A stretch of 64,000 nt of DNA from Miscanthus floridulus (Eukaryota; Streptophyta; Magnoliopsida; Poales; Poaceae), in contig NC_089581.1 in NCBI RefSeq assembly GCF_019320115.1, positions 68,490,485 through 68,554,484 of the forward strand, given 5' to 3'. The position numbers and the translations under genes were made by a program. Below, in pieces: positions 12,227-23,410 of the stretch; positions within the stretch are counted from its first letter, which is position 1; the number at the start of each line of letters is the position of its first letter. A model generated the notes under the pieces. The model was not told the DNA's origin, did no database searches, and saw only the letters and a list, made by a program, of their open reading frames with translations.

Positions 12227-13412
12227 TAATTGATGACAACCCTTATACAAAGATATGAATTGAAATCCAATTGAATCCATGTTGCTTGCCCAAGCATATT
12301 TACCATGTGTAAAAGGATATGGATAAGTTTCATGAACCCTAAGTGGTAGCAATTGCTCCCCCTTCATATGTGCTAAGAATTTGGATTGAAGCTTGCACAC
12401 ATGCTTAGATAGGAAATATAGGAGTCAATGTCTACCAAATGATGCTAAGGTACAAAATATGGACCTTTGAAGCATGATACCAATCGGAGTGCACCAATAT
12501 ACCATCCTTAGCACCATGGTTAGTTCAATATCACTTGGAAACATACTTTGAAAAGATATCACTTGTAAAGACTTACTTGGAAATGAAAGTTATCTAGTGA
12601 TTTCATTTCATCATTCAATCTTACAACTAACATTCATCACACAAGCATGGATGTTTAAATTTAATACTTATGCCATGCAAGCAAACATATGAAATGCACA
12701 TTCAAATGCACCATACAAGTTCATGAGCTTGCTCCCCCTACTTATGTGCTAAAAAATTGTTTAGTTGATCCCTTTCCTTTGTTATATCTTTATGTTCGTT
12801 TCTCTCTCCTTTTACACTATCTTTGCTACTATCATTGTTTCTCTCCCCTTTTTCACTATCTTTGTTTCTCTCCCCCTTTGTCATCAATGACCACAAAGGT
12901 TCTAAATGTAGATAGAATTACTTGTAGGGTCAAGATTATCAATGTCAATCAATGGGGTGAGGGTCATTTTCCCAAATTTGGTTCAATTCTAGATATTCCC
13001 CAAAGATATTTAACTCGGTTTTGATCTAAGGATAAGCTTCTTCACACCTCCAAATAAGGGTTATCTTGTACCATGTTGAGTTAAACACTTATAGTTCATT
13101 TTCTAGATTAAACACTAGGTTTACAAGCCCATAAACATGTCATATGCCATCACTAGATCAAGTCAAGCATAGAAGCAATAGTGATACCATATTGACATCA
13201 AAATTCATTTGATTTTCATGAATGAGCCTAATAAAATAGAACCACTAGAAAGGTCCTAATAAAATTGAAAATATGACTAGATGCACTAAGCATGTCCTTA
13301 GCAAGGATGTATGCCATGCCAATCAACTTTTACCTTGGATTGCTTGAAGGAGAGGCATGCCATATGAGTGAGGGCGCATCAACACATATTTGAGAAATCC
13401 AGTATGTTCAAC
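12227..13412 (-). other. Non-coding region between copia pol and 3' LTR
   Basis: About 1.2 kb with no envelope-like ORF. On the minus strand it contains repeated purine tracts. The clearest is a tandem block at 12820-12890 where a unit containing GGGGAGAGAAACAAAGATAG recurs. Such GGGGGAG-rich spacers are usual in SIRE-type copia elements. Confidence 0.5.
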
Positions 13413-16256
13413 TCATTCCTTAGCTTGCAAAACCTTTTTCTCATCTAATGGCTTGGTGAATATGTCGGCAAGTTGATCTTCGGTACCTACACTTTCAATG
13501 CAAATGTCCCCTTTTTGTTGGTGATCTCTTATGAAATGGTGGCGGACATCAATGTGCTTTGTTCTTGCATGTTGAACTGGATTGTTTGTCAACTTGATTG
13601 CACTCTCATTGTCACATAGCAATGGCACTTTCTTGAACTTGATTCCAAAGTCACTCAAGGTGGCCTTCATCCAAAGTACTTGTGCACAACAACTACCGGT
13701 GGATATGTATTCGGCTTCGGCGGTTGATAATGCAACACTATTTTGCTTCTTTGATGACCATGAAACAAGTGATCTTCCCAACAATTGACATGTGCCCGAG
13801 GTGCTCTTCCTTTCAACCTTGCATCTCGCATAATCCGAGTCGGAGTAACCAACTAGCTCAAACTTTGCTCCTTTGGGATACCACAAACCAACATTTGGTG
13901 TATGCTTCAAGTACCTCAATATTCTCTTAGTAGCCTTCAAATGACTTTCTCTTGGTGAGGCTTGAAATCTTGCACACATGCATATACTAAACATGACATC
14001 CGGCCTTGATGCGGTCACATAGAGTAGGCTTCCAATCATAGACCGATATAATTTTTGATCCACCATATTTCCACTTGCATCACTATCCAAGTTGCCATTG
14101 GTTCCCATTGGTGTGCTAATGACTTTGCTATCAATCATTCCAAACTTCTTGATCATGTCCTTGATGTACTTGCCTTGACTTACAAATGTACCATTCTTCA
14201 ATTGCTTGATTTGAAGACCAAGGAAGTAACTCAATTCTCCAATCATGGACATTTCAAACTCATTAGCCATCATCTTTCCAAACTCATCACAAAATTGTTG
14301 ATTGGTTGATCCAAATATGATGTCATCAACATAGATTTGCAATACAAATAGATCTTTTCCAATCTTCTTGATGAAAAGAGTGGTGTCAATCTTGCCCATT
14401 GTGAACCCTTTAGAGAGGAGGAAGTCCCTCAATCTCTCATACCATGCTCTAGGTGCTTGCTTCAAGCCATACAATGCCTTCTTCAACTTGTACACATGGT
14501 TGGGCTTCTTGTCATCTTCAAAACCGGGAGGTTGCTCAACATATACTTCTTCATTGATATAGCCATTGAGAAATGCACTCTTAACATCCATTTGATAGAG
14601 CTTGATGTTGTGAGCACAAGCATAGGCTAGCAAGATTCTTATTGCTTCCAATCTAGCAACCGGGGCATATGTTTCTCCAAAATCAAGACCTTCAACTTGT
14701 GTATAGCCTTGTGCTACTAATATTGCTTTGTTCCTTACTACTATCCCATCTTGATCTTGCTTGTTTCTAAAGATCCATTTGGTTCCAATCACATTGTGTC
14801 CCTTTGGTCTTTCTACCATTTCCCAAACTTGATTTCTTGTGAAGTTGTTTAGCTCTTCATGCATAGCATTGACCCAATCAACATCCTTCAAAGCTTTATC
14901 TATCTTCTTTGGTTCAATGGATGACACAAATGAGAAGTGTTCGCAAAATGATGCCAATCTTGATCTTGTTTGCACACCTCTTGAAATATCTCCAATGATT
15001 GTATCCAAAGGATGATCTCTTGCAATACTTGTTGGTTGGAGGATTGGAACTTGATTGCTTGCACTTGCTTGATCATTGGGTTGAGATGATGTACTAGCCA
15101 CTTGATCTTGATTAATGTTATGAGAGTTACTTGCACTATCTTGACTTGTATCATCTTGCACATTTGAGTTAGAGAGCACTTGCACTTGATCATCTTCATC
15201 ATCATTCACTTGCCTAGGCCTTAATTCACCAACATCCATGTTCTTCATGACATTTGAAATTTGAATGCCTCTAACATCTTCTAAGTTCTCATTCTCTTCT
15301 TGTGAACCCTTGGTTTCATCAAATTCAACATCATGAACTTCCTCAAGAGTACCACTATCTAAATTCCAAACTCTATATGCTTTGCTTGTAGTGGAATAAC
15401 CAAGTACGAATCCCTCATCACATTTCTTATCAAACTTGTCCAATCTTGTGCCTTTCTTCAAGATATAGCATTTGCAACCAAAGACCCAAAAATATGCAAT
15501 GTTGGGCTTTCTACCATTCAAGAGCTCATATGGTATCTTCTCTTTCAATCGGTGACAATAGAGGTGGTTGCTACAATAGCAAGCCATGTTGATAGCTTCG
15601 GCCCAAAAGGATTGACTTACATTGTACTCACTAAGCATAGACCTTGCCATATCAATGAGTGTTCTATTCTTCCTCCCAACAAGGCCATTTGATTGTGGAG
15701 TGTACTTGGCCGAGAATTGATGTCTAATTCCATATTCATCACATAACTCATCAATTCTAGTATTCTTGAATTCACTACCATTGTCACTTCTAACTCTCTT
15801 GATGGTTGTTTCAAACTCATTGTGAATGCCTTTGACAAATGATTTGAATGTTGCAAATACATTACTTTTGTCCACTAGAAAGAATACCCATGTGTATCTA
15901 GTGTAGTCATCCACTATCACAAAGCCATATTTATTTCCACCGATACTAGTGTATTGTGTTGGCCCAAACAAGTCCATGTGCACTAACTCAAATGCTTTAC
16001 TAGTGCTCATCATGCTTTTCTTAGGATGGGTGCTTCCAACTTGTTTGCCGGCTTGACAAGAGCTACAAAGCTTATCCTTTTCAAACACAACATCTTTCAA
16101 GCCTTTAACTAAGTCATGCTTAATTAATCTATTCAATTGTTTCATTCCAACATGACCAAACCTTCTATGCCATAACCAACCCATGCTAGACTTAGTGAAC
16201 AAGCATGTAGATAATCTAGCTTCACTAGCATTGAAATCAACCAAGTAGATTCTCAT
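13413..16256 (-). CDS. Copia pol: integrase, reverse transcriptase, RNase H (947 codons)
   Basis: Domains in order: a GAG-pre-integrase zinc motif (His30, His34, Cys64, Cys67); an integrase core with Asp95 (HMDLFGP) and Asp158 (VRSDNGSEF); a long polar linker (about 330-450); RT with [18 protein letters not shown] and the catalytic YVDD box; RNase H with SDSDYA and ALSTAEAEY; and a C-terminal [10 protein letters not shown] and DIFTKPL. The RT and RNase H motifs look intact. The integrase position 35 residues after Asp158, normally the catalytic Glu of D,D(35)E, is Gly194 ([10 protein letters not shown] instead of VERKN). The true polyprotein begins upstream: a frameshift near 16245 separates this frame from the protease. 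Confidence 0.93.
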   Translation of the reverse strand: MRIYLVDFNASEARLSTCLFTKSSMGWLWHRRFGHVGMKQLNRLIKHDLVKGLKDVVFEKDKLCSSCQAGKQVGSTHPKKSMMSTSKAFELVHMDLFGPTQYTSIGGNKYGFVIVDDYTRYTWVFFLVDKSNVFATFKSFVKGIHNEFETTIKRVRSDNGSEFKNTRIDELCDEYGIRHQFSAKYTPQSNGLVGRKNRTLIDMARSMLSEYNVSQSFWAEAINMACYCSNHLYCHRLKEKIPYELLNGRKPNIAYFWVFGCKCYILKKGTRLDKFDKKCDEGFVLGYSTTSKAYRVWNLDSGTLEEVHDVEFDETKGSQEENENLEDVRGIQISNVMKNMDVGELRPRQVNDDEDDQVQVLSNSNVQDDTSQDSASNSHNINQDQVASTSSQPNDQASASNQVPILQPTSIARDHPLDTIIGDISRGVQTRSRLASFCEHFSFVSSIEPKKIDKALKDVDWVNAMHEELNNFTRNQVWEMVERPKGHNVIGTKWIFRNKQDQDGIVVRNKAILVAQGYTQVEGLDFGETYAPVARLEAIRILLAYACAHNIKLYQMDVKSAFLNGYINEEVYVEQPPGFEDDKKPNHVYKLKKALYGLKQAPRAWYERLRDFLLSKGFTMGKIDTTLFIKKIGKDLFVLQIYVDDIIFGSTNQQFCDEFGKMMANEFEMSMIGELSYFLGLQIKQLKNGTFVSQGKYIKDMIKKFGMIDSKVISTPMGTNGNLDSDASGNMVDQKLYRSMIGSLLYVTASRPDVMFSICMCARFQASPRESHLKATKRILRYLKHTPNVGLWYPKGAKFELVGYSDSDYARCKVERKSTSGTCQLLGRSLVSWSSKKQNSVALSTAEAEYISTGSCCAQVLWMKATLSDFGIKFKKVPLLCDNESAIKLTNNPVQHARTKHIDVRHHFIRDHQQKGDICIESVGTEDQLADIFTKPLDEKKVLQAKE

Positions 16257-16599
16257 ATCTAAAGCCTTTGAAGATCAAGTTAGAGCCATCTACACTTATG
16301 ATCTCTACATCATCTACCCCAAATATGCATTTGAATCCAAGATCACATAATTGAGCCACGGATAGCAAATTGAAGTTCAAGCTCTCTACTAGCAACACAT
16401 TGGATATACTCATGTCATTTGATATTGCAATCTTACCAAGCCCTTTGACCTTGCCTTTGCCATTGTCACCAAATGTGATACTATCATAACCATCATTGCC
16501 ATTGGTGTTGATTGAGTTGAACATTCTTGCATCACCGGTCATGTGTTGAGTGCACCCACTATCAAGAACCCAATACCTTCCTCTGGCTTTGTAATTGAC
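16237..16599 (-). pseudogene. Copia protease segment of pol, frameshifted from integrase
   Basis: Reading from 16599 the minus strand gives VNYKARGRYWVLDSGCTQHM then TGDARMF, the copia protease with the DSG catalytic triplet intact. It continues through LNFNLLSVAQLCDLGFKC and stops at 16237 after RYENLLG. Family members read RYENLYLVDF at this point, and YLVDFN is present in the next frame (start of the 947-codon frame), so a small indel at about 16245 broke the polyprotein. It sits in the +1 frame relative to the gag stop at 16613. Confidence 0.8.
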
Positions 16600-16612
16600 C
16601 TACAAAAGAAGA

Positions 16613-18694
16613 TCAATTCTTTTTAGGTACCCAAACTTGCTTGGGTCCTTGAAGGTTAGTCACTAGGCTCTTTGGCACCCAAATGGCTTTCTTCTTTGAG
16701 CCCATCCATGGTTTGCCAATGAACTTAGCCTTTACACCATTTATACCCTTAGTAAGCATATAGCATGAATCAAGCTTAATAAAGGATACATTAGCATTTT
16801 TGTTCTTATTTTTGGATTCTTGCTCTTTGTGACCCACTTGTTTGTAACTAGTGCAAAACCGACCATTGTTCTTCACAAAACTAGTCTTGTGAGGAGCAAA
16901 GGCCGCTTTGCCTTTCTTGGGGGTATAGCCCAATCCCTCTTTGTAGAGAGAAGCTCTTTGGCTACCCAAGCACATAAGCAAGCGGTCCTCACCACCATAA
17001 GCCTTAGCTAGGTTGTGAGTGAGCTTAGTGACCTCCTTCTTGAGGTTCTCATTCTCAACCACTAGTGAGGCATCACAAGTGAGACCATCACTACTAGATG
17101 AGGTAGAAGTAGAAGTGCTACAAGAAGGGTTAGAAGGAGCAACAATGATAGGCATAGATAGCGGTTCATCAATTATATCACAAGTTAAACCTACATTGCA
17201 AATTTCAACATGCTTCTTTCTATTTTGCTCATCAAGCAAAGAGGAATGAGCCTTTTCAAGCTTTTTGTGAGCTTTGCCAAGCTTCTCATTGGCTTCCTCT
17301 AGCCTCCCATGAGATGCATTGAGCTCATCAAAGGCTTGCTTAAGGTCTTTAAGTTCCTTACGCAAGCTTTTGCATTCCCTTCTCTTGATATCAAAGTGTT
17401 CTCTAGCATCTTCTAGCATGTCAAATAATTCATCTTTAGTAGGTTCATCATCATCACTATCACTATCATTTTCATTTTTATGTTCATTATCATCATCATG
17501 TTCTTCATCACTTTCATCATCGCAAGATTGTACCTTAGTGGCTTTAGCCATGAAGCATGATGAGGATTCGAAGAGAGAAGACTTCTCATTTATGGCAATG
17601 CTTGCAAGAGCCTTCTTCTTGGTGGTCTTGTGATCATCACTATCATCATCATCATCACTTGAGGAAGCATCACTATCCCAAGTGACTACATATGAACCAC
17701 CCTTCTTCTTCTTGAAGGCCATCTTGTCCTTCTTCTCTTTCTTTTCCTTCTTGTCCTTCTTGTTCTTCTTGTTGTCATCATCATTGTCACTATTGTATGG
17801 GCATTGAGCAATAAGATGATCTTTGCTTCCACACTTGAAGCACCTTCTTGACTCTTCTTTATTCTTGGAAGAAGACTTCTTTCTTCTAGCGTGGTAGCCC
17901 TTCTTCACCATGAACTTGCCAAATCTCTTAACAAATAGAGCCATCTTCTCATCATCATCATCATCCCATGATTCATCTTCTTCACTTGATGTTTCTTGCT
18001 TAGCTTTGCCCTTGGATGATGTGGGTTTGAATGCCACACTCTTTTTCTTCTCATCTTTCTTCTCATCTTTCTTGTCCTTCTTTTCTTCCTTCTCATCATC
18101 ATCTCTATAGGTATCATCGGTCATTATATCTCCCAATACTTGGTTTGGTATCATGGTGTCCAAACCGCTTCTCACTAGAATGGTGACCAATGTACCAAAT
18201 CTTGAAGGCAAGCATCTCAAGAACTTGTGGGAGAAGTCCTTGTCCTTCACCTCTTCTACAAGTGCTTTGAGATCATTGATAAGCACTTGAAGCCTATGAA
18301 ACATCTCCAACACACTTTCATCCTCCTTCATCTTGAAGCTTGCAAACTTCTCTTTGAGAATGTAAGCCTTTGCACCCTTCACGGCTTGAGTGCCCTCAAA
18401 TGATTCTTCCAACTTCTTCCAAGCTTCATGAGCCATCTCAATATTCTTGATTTGCTCAAATGTTCTCTCATCAATTGCATCATGAATAGCACTAAGAGCA
18501 ATGTCATTGTTTTGGAGAAGTACTTCTTCGGCCGTGGTGGGATTCTCTGGATCACCAATCTCAATTTTGGTTTCTACCACCTTCCACACCTTTCTATTGA
18601 TTGACTTGATATGTGTGGTCATCTTTGACTTTCAATAAGGATAATTTGTGCCATCAAATTGGGGTGTCTTCTTGGTGTTGTTGATTTGAGCCAT
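16613..18694 (-). CDS. Copia gag with an in-frame nonsense codon near the N terminus
   Basis: The family start is ATG at 18694 (MAQINNTKKTPQFDG, NYPY). Codon 21 is TGA at 18634-18632 where relatives have Trp (NYPYWKSKM). After it the frame is open for 669 codons from Met at 18622. It shows the UBN2-type gag domain (about residues 1-170 of the open part), Lys/Asp-rich low-complexity stretches, a CCHC knuckle (CFKCGSKDHLIAQC), and a coiled-coil region rich in Glu, Lys and Leu. The C terminus is WVPKKN followed by a stop. Gag forms the virus-like particle. One TGG-to-TGA change disables full-length Gag unless an internal Met is used. Confidence 0.88.
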
Positions 18695-18736
18695 TTTAAC
18701 ACCGAAGGTTGTTAAGCCTCAAATAACAATGACCTC

Positions 18737-18751
18737 TTCTCTGATACCACT
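18737..18751 (-). other. Copia primer-binding site (initiator tRNA-Met)
   Basis: Two bases after the 5' LTR end, the minus strand reads TGGTATCAGAG, the standard complement of the 3' end of initiator tRNA-Met. This fixes the LTR/internal boundary and the element's orientation. Confidence 0.9.
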
Positions 18752-20531
18752 TGAAAGGTCCTAATGGCTAGAGGGGGTGAATAGAATAATAAAATTTCTA
18801 CAACAACACTTAACAAAATGGTTAGACAATTATAAGGCGAAGCGAGTGTTGCGCTAGCTTACTCAAAATGCAAGCCACCTACCACAATTCTAGTTTAGAT
18901 AGTGTCGATCCACACAAAAGCTATGACACTATCCTATGTTAGTGTGCTCTCAAAGGCTAACTAAAGAGCCACACCAACCAAGCAAGCAAGCTCTCACAAC
19001 TCGCTACACTAAAGAGCTTGTCAACTAGTTTACGGTAAAGTAATGAGAGTGATTAGAATAGCTATACCGCCATGTAGATGAAGAACCAATCAATCACAAA
19101 GATAAATAACGATGGAGACCAATCACCTCAGAATCAATGATGAACACAATGATTTTTACCGAGGTTCACTTGCTTGCCGGCAAGCTAGTCCTCGTTGTGG
19201 CGATTCACTCACTTGGAGGTTCACGTGCTAATTGGCTTCACACGCCAAACCCTCAATAGGGTGCCGTACAACTAACATAAGATGAGGATCACACAAGCCA
19301 CGAGCAATTCACTAGAGTACCTTTTGGTGCTCCGATGGGGAAAGGTCAAGAACCCCTCACAATCACCACGATCGGAGCCGGAGACAATCACCACCTCCGC
19401 TCAACGATCCTCGCTGCTCCAAACCGTCTAGGTGGCGGCAACCACCAAGAGTAACAAGCGAAATCCACAGCGAAACACGATCACCAAGTGCCTCTAGATG
19501 CAATCACTCAAGCAATGCACTTGGATCACTCCCAATCTCACTATGATGATGAATCAATGATGGAGATGAGTGGGAGGACTTTGGCTTAGCTCACAAGGTT
19601 GCTATGTCAATGAAAATGTCCAAAGATGTGAGCCACAGTCGGCCATGGGGCTTAAATAGAAGCCCCCACGAAATAGAGCCGTTGTACCCCTTCACTGGGC
19701 ACACTGCGCTCTGACCGGACGCTTCGGTCTTGCTGACCGGACCCTGGACTCAGCGTCCGGTCCACTGATGAACGCCACGCGTCACCAGCTTCAAACGTTG
19801 TTCATCAGATTCCAACGGCTACGAAGTTGACCAGACACTCTGGTAAAACTGACTGGACGCTGGAGCCTCTGCGTCCGGACGAGTACAGTAAGGGTCGAAA
19901 ACCAGTTTTCCTCGACCGGACATAGCCTAGCGTTCGGTGGTAAACCCTAGCCTCTGTACCGCCAGTCAATGTGATCGGACGCAGGCAGTCAGCGTCCGGT
20001 TCTTTTGGATCCAGCGTCCGGTCACTTGACCAACGCTGGCATCACCTCTGTTTTCACTTCTAACTTCTCCACCCTTGCTCCAATGTGCCAACCACCAAGT
20101 GTATCACCTTGTGCACATGTGTTAGCATATTTTCACAAATATTATCAAGGGTGTTAGCATTCCACTAGATCCTAAATACATATGCAATGAGTTAGAGCAT
20201 CTAGTGGCACTTTGATAACCGCATTCCAATACGAGTTTCACCCCTCTCAATAGTACGACTATCAAACCTAAATGTGATCACACTCTCTAAGTGTCTTGAT
20301 CACCAAAACAAAATAGCTCCTATAGTTTATACCTTTGCCTTGAGCTTTTTGTTTTTCTCTTTCTTCTTCTCAAGTTTAAGCCCTTGATCATCGCCATGCC
20401 TTCACCATTGTCATGCTATGATCTTCATAAGCTTCTCTACTTGAAGTGTGCTACCTATCTCATGATCACTTGATAAACTAGGTTAGCACTTAGGGTTTCA
20501 TCAATTCACCAAAACCAAACTAGAGCTTTCA
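18752..20531 (-). repeat. Copia LTR (5' LTR in element orientation)
   Basis: Partner of 10406-12210, carrying the promoter that would drive gag-pol leftwards. The TATA-like motif lies near 19651-19658 and the CCGGACGC cluster at about 19690-20040. It ends CTAGAGCTTTCA at 20531. Confidence 0.9.
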
Positions 20532-20536
20532 ATCGA

Positions 20537-20626
20537 CTGGTCCTGCGTCCAAGCCAGACAGATCTCCAGATCGTTTCGGCTTGCTACGTGTCCACCCGGC
20601 GTGGCTACCACGTTTTCGCACCGACA
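20537..20626 (+). repeat. 3' LTR of the gypsy element, second part
   Basis: This is the distal 90 bases of the gypsy LTR on the right side of the copia insertion. Its last 49 bases match 106-154, which ties the two ends of the gypsy element together. It abuts TBP intron 2 sequence at 20627. Confidence 0.75.
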
Positions 20627-20742
20627 GCAGCAAAACGTTGTGAAAGAATACATGGCATTTTCATATTCGAGTAACATGAGTAATGAGTTCCATGTTTTAC
20701 ATTTACAATGAACTGCAAAATTATAGGGGCAAACAACTATAC
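20627..20742 (-). other. TBP intron 2, 5' part, cut by the gypsy insertion
   Basis: The minus strand starts GTATAGTTG after exon 2 and runs 116 bases to the LTR end. A TTTTGCAG string at about 20713-20720 resembles an acceptor, but only about 30 bases after the donor, which is too short for a plant intron. No further TBP coding sequence follows. Confidence 0.6.
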
Positions 20743-21390
20743 CCTTTGGATTGCACTCTGCATTACGCGCCTGTAGAGCGATCATTTTTATATCCAACTG
20801 GCAGTCTAAATTGACTGTTGAGACAATGTTCCTTAGACATCAAAGGAAGGATGGTGAGAACTCTATGTAAAAGTGGACACAGAGGCGTCACTAATCGTCT
20901 AAAAGTCCTTTTCTTCTTAAAATCAAATTCAAACAACTTAATCCCAGAATATGTTTACGAATTGTATCTTCATCTGCAAACCAATTGTTTCGTTGTCATT
21001 GTCACACCGTTTACAAGCACAATCCCTAAAACTTTCCTAAGTTGAGCTAATAACTTTCCTAAGTTGAGCTATTCACCGAATCAGGCACGAATTTCCCAAC
21101 GCGCAAATCACGACCATCCCCAATAGATAATCAACCCCGGCGAGACCCGTGTCCAGATTGGTACTGATCAGATTTAGGTGCCACTAGGTTTTATAAAAGC
21201 ACCAGCAAGCACGATAAAACTGATCAAACCGCGCCTAGATCCATAAAACCCGTCCGATTCAGGAGCTACCGCACGCACGCACGCGTTCAGGTTTATATCG
21301 CCCAAGCCCCAAGGCACGTAAGACTCACTGGAGGGCAGGGATGATGCCAGAGGGGTGCCTGGCGAGGTCCACTGGCCGTGCCGCGTCCAT
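20743..21390 (-). pseudogene. TBP: TATA-box-binding protein gene, exons 1-2 only (truncated by the gypsy element)
   Basis: TBP is the general transcription factor that binds TATA DNA through a saddle of two repeats. Exon 1 (21390-21329) encodes MDAARPVDLARHPSGIIPAL plus the first two bases of Gln, ending at a GTGAGT donor. Exon 2 (20831-20743) begins after an AAG acceptor and reads [13 protein letters not shown] then [16 protein letters not shown]. This is the start of the conserved core (family: [27 protein letters not shown]), with about 50 of roughly 200 residues present. A possible GT donor follows at 20742, with one extra G after the Lys codon. The gene is cut at 20627 by the gypsy 3' LTR and later exons are absent from the window. 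Oddities: the near-invariant Tyr is Cys, and the leader has an out-of-frame upstream ATG. Identification is firm; activity is doubtful. Confidence 0.88.
20832..21328 (-). other. TBP intron 1
   Basis: This 497-base intron runs from a GTGAGT donor to an AAG acceptor and interrupts the Gln codon at the end of exon 1 (phase 2). Its 21016-21120 portion is present again at window position 1-105. The AAG acceptor is less usual than CAG or TAG. Confidence 0.7.
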
Positions 21391-21683
21391 AATCGTTGCG
21401 CGCCACCTCGTCCGGCACCCACCCCCATCGCGCCTCCGCTCATCCCCAGCAGCGTGGACATGGCTCGATTGACCCGATCGAAGCCCCAAGTCCTACAGTA
21501 GAGTGAGGATTTGCAGCGGGGGGAAGGGTTCAAATGGGGCTGGTTATATACGGAGGTTGAGGCGTTTGAGCGGCAGGATTGGGTGGTGGTGGAGGCGGCA
21601 GTGGCGGCGGATCGAGAGCGGCGGGTTAGGGTTCAGTTCGCGAGTTTGGAGAGGAGTTATACGCGCAAGGGAAACCGGGTCTC

Positions 21684-21695
21684 TAGTTTATATAG
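21684..21695 (-). promoter_or_regulatory. Candidate TATA box of the TBP gene
   Basis: The minus strand reads GTCTATATAAACTAG, about 295 bases upstream of the exon 1 ATG. It is followed by a leader with GAACCCTAACCC, a common start of grass 5' UTRs. A second TATATAA-like string occurs near 21546. Confidence 0.5.
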
Positions 21696-22006
21696 ACAAG
21701 GGGGTGGAGTCGGAGTATGGGTCGATCGTGCCCGGGAAAGGACTAACATCGGTCGGTTTTGGCGGTGTGGGTTGAGTCCCGACCCGACAAGACTCGGGAC
21801 GAGGAGATGGACCAATGCAAATGCAGTGCCGGCCTGTCAGGTGCCGTTAAGCTAGACTGAACAGCTGGAGCACGCGGCGTCATTCCTGTTCCGTGCGCAT
21901 GTGAGCAAGGTGTAGTGTAGTGGGTGAATGACTTAAGCCTAGTTTCAACCGGGAAACTACTTCCTATTTTCCTTACTCGCCACGTTAATAACAAGGACAC
22001 TGCTAA

Positions 22007-22295
22007 GACTATCTCCAACAGGTGACCCATTAGGGCATCCAAACCCAAAATGAGTCTCCAGTAGTATTGTATCAGCCTCCAACAGAGTATCCATATAGGA
22101 GACCCATTTTAGGTGCCAAGAGAGACATAACCTAAATCTGAGTATCCTCTCTTCTGAAGACTCATTTGCAGAAATGGTTCTTTTTTGGGTCTTGTTGTTG
22201 GAGAAGATAAAAAATAGGTATTGAACCCTTTGTCTGTAGCACTATCCAAACATGAAATGTGTCTTGTATTTTGGGTGCCGTTGTTAGAGATAGTC
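22007..22295. mobile_element. PIF/Harbinger-type MITE, 289 bp
   Basis: Terminal inverted repeats GACTATCTCCAACA and GTTAGAGATAGTC (imperfect) are flanked by TAA on both sides (22004-22006 and 22296-22298), matching the TWA target duplication of Tourist-like elements. It has no coding capacity. Confidence 0.75.
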
Positions 22296-22298
22296 TAA

Positions 22299-22860
22299 CG
22301 CACGGGCATGCGTGCATTAGACTAGCCGCACGACGTCTTCCTCCTCACGCCCCTGGTCCCCCCACCTTCTTCTCTGCGTGCGCGGCATCTTCCATCTTCT
22401 CCCTCTCTAACGCCCCCTCGTTCTCGCCCCTGCCGCTGCCCACGGCCCTGACGCGGCGCGATAGGGTTTCGCCGAAGCTCCATGGCGCCCGTGGCGGCCT
22501 TCCCCCCCTCCCGTCGCCACCATGGCCATGGGCGCCCCCGTCCCGACCTGGCCCACCGCCTCCGCCACCGCCAAGACCCTAAGCTGCCCTCCCACTGTCC
22601 CCGTCGCCTGGCCAGTCTGCACCCGCCCCAAAAAAATCCCTTCTAAGCCCGTCGGAGATGGAGATCTTACCTCACCGGAACCCTAACGGCGGCAAACTCC
22701 TTGTCTCTAACGCTGGCGAGCTCCTCGCCGGAACCCTAGCAGTCTTCTTCTTCTTCGACTCCGGTGGGGGAGCGGGCGTGGTGAGGCGTGAGTGCGGGCG
22801 AGCGCGAGCGCGGCCGCCGGGGAGGAGCTCACTATTGGCAGCCGGCCCATGAATTAATCT
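22299..22860 (+). other. GC-rich orphan 5' gene-like fragment
   Basis: This very C-rich stretch contains leader-like TCTTCTCC runs, AGGGTTTCGCC, and ATGs at about 22482, 22523 and 22658. The 22658-22852 frame starts MEILPHRNPNGGKLLVSNAG and stops after 64 codons. It looks like the 5' end of a grass gene or a captured fragment, but no protein family is recognised and no continuation is seen. The adjacent MITE ends at 22295. Confidence 0.3.
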
Positions 22861-22869
22861 GAGAGGGAG

Positions 22870-23410
22870 GGATGAAAGACGATGCCTTCCGAGAGAGACA
22901 AGCGTGTGCTGTGTTAAATGCATGCACGCCCAGCTTTATGAAAATGCCTAATAAGAAACTGCCTGGAGAAATCACCGTACACAATGCAGAAATCACCGTG
23001 TAGACCACCTTTGCTTCACGTCCAATATAATCCACTCCCTTGCCGCGTAGGGTGGCGGCGGGCCACGCCGTGCCAGCAGCAGCCACGAGCTAGGCCGCGC
23101 CACACCAACGCGGGCGTGGCTATGGGACAAATCATCCAGGATTGATGGGCTTATTATTTTACTATATGCATTGCTACTTAATCTGATATTTTTATTGTAA
23201 TGATTATATGAGCTTGTCTTGTTTTCTTACCAACTACTCCGTATGTTGCCTATTGTTTTTTATGAACTTTTATATTTATGGAGTATTATGATTGACATAT
23301 ATATTGTTCGATAGCAACATATTTGCATGAGATGTACAATAGATCAAAGAGATGTAATCTTGTTGACTACATAGTTGCCTGATCCATCTTCCTTGTGTGG
23401 TGTTATTATA
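22870..23410. other. Intergenic, no gene recognised
   Basis: Moderately AT-rich sequence with a short GC-rich patch at 23041-23120. I see no defensible coding frame, RNA gene or complete repeat. Confidence 0.5.

Larger units (their letters stand above)
10406..20531 (-). mobile_element. Ty1/copia retrotransposon (SIRE-like), nearly full length, coding on minus strand
   Basis: Two long LTRs (1805 and 1780 bp) flank gag, protease, integrase, RT and RNase H, all on minus. The flanking 5-mers are ATCAA (10401-10405) and ATCGA (20532-20536), a target duplication with one change. It sits inside the 3' LTR of the gypsy element. The LTRs are highly similar, so insertion was fairly recent, yet at least three lesions are visible: a gag nonsense codon, a PR/IN frameshift and a missing integrase catalytic Glu. 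Confidence 0.93.
106..20626 (+). mobile_element. Ty3/gypsy (Tat-like) retrotransposon, RT-less, interrupted by a copia element
   Basis: In order: a 49-bp remnant of the 5' LTR, a primer-binding-like site, gag and protease relics on +, a short pre-RT remnant, two antisense regions on -, a polypurine tract near 8580-8594 and a 3' LTR (8595-10405 plus 20537-20626). The LTR is split by the copia insertion at 10406-20531. No reverse transcriptase, RNase H or integrase is recognisable, so the element is a deletion derivative needing proteins in trans. Extra antisense ORFs are known from Tat/Ogre-type plant gypsy elements. The bases after the 3' LTR, GCAGC at 20627-20631, would be the target duplication, but the left partner was lost with the 5' LTR. 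Confidence 0.8.

Noticed and set aside
12689..13024. 111-codon plus-strand frame between copia pol and its LTR
   Set aside because: It is composed of translated pyrimidine tracts (Leu/Phe/Ser/Tyr), the reverse of PPT-like purine repeats, with no homology recognised.
17319..18110. Ser-rich plus-strand frames opposite copia gag
   Set aside because: They are antisense of Asp/Glu/Lys-rich gag codons, with no independent signal.
20713..20720. TTTTGCAG as acceptor of a roughly 30-base TBP intron 2
   Set aside because: It is too short for a plant intron, and the sequence after it does not encode the expected TBP residues.
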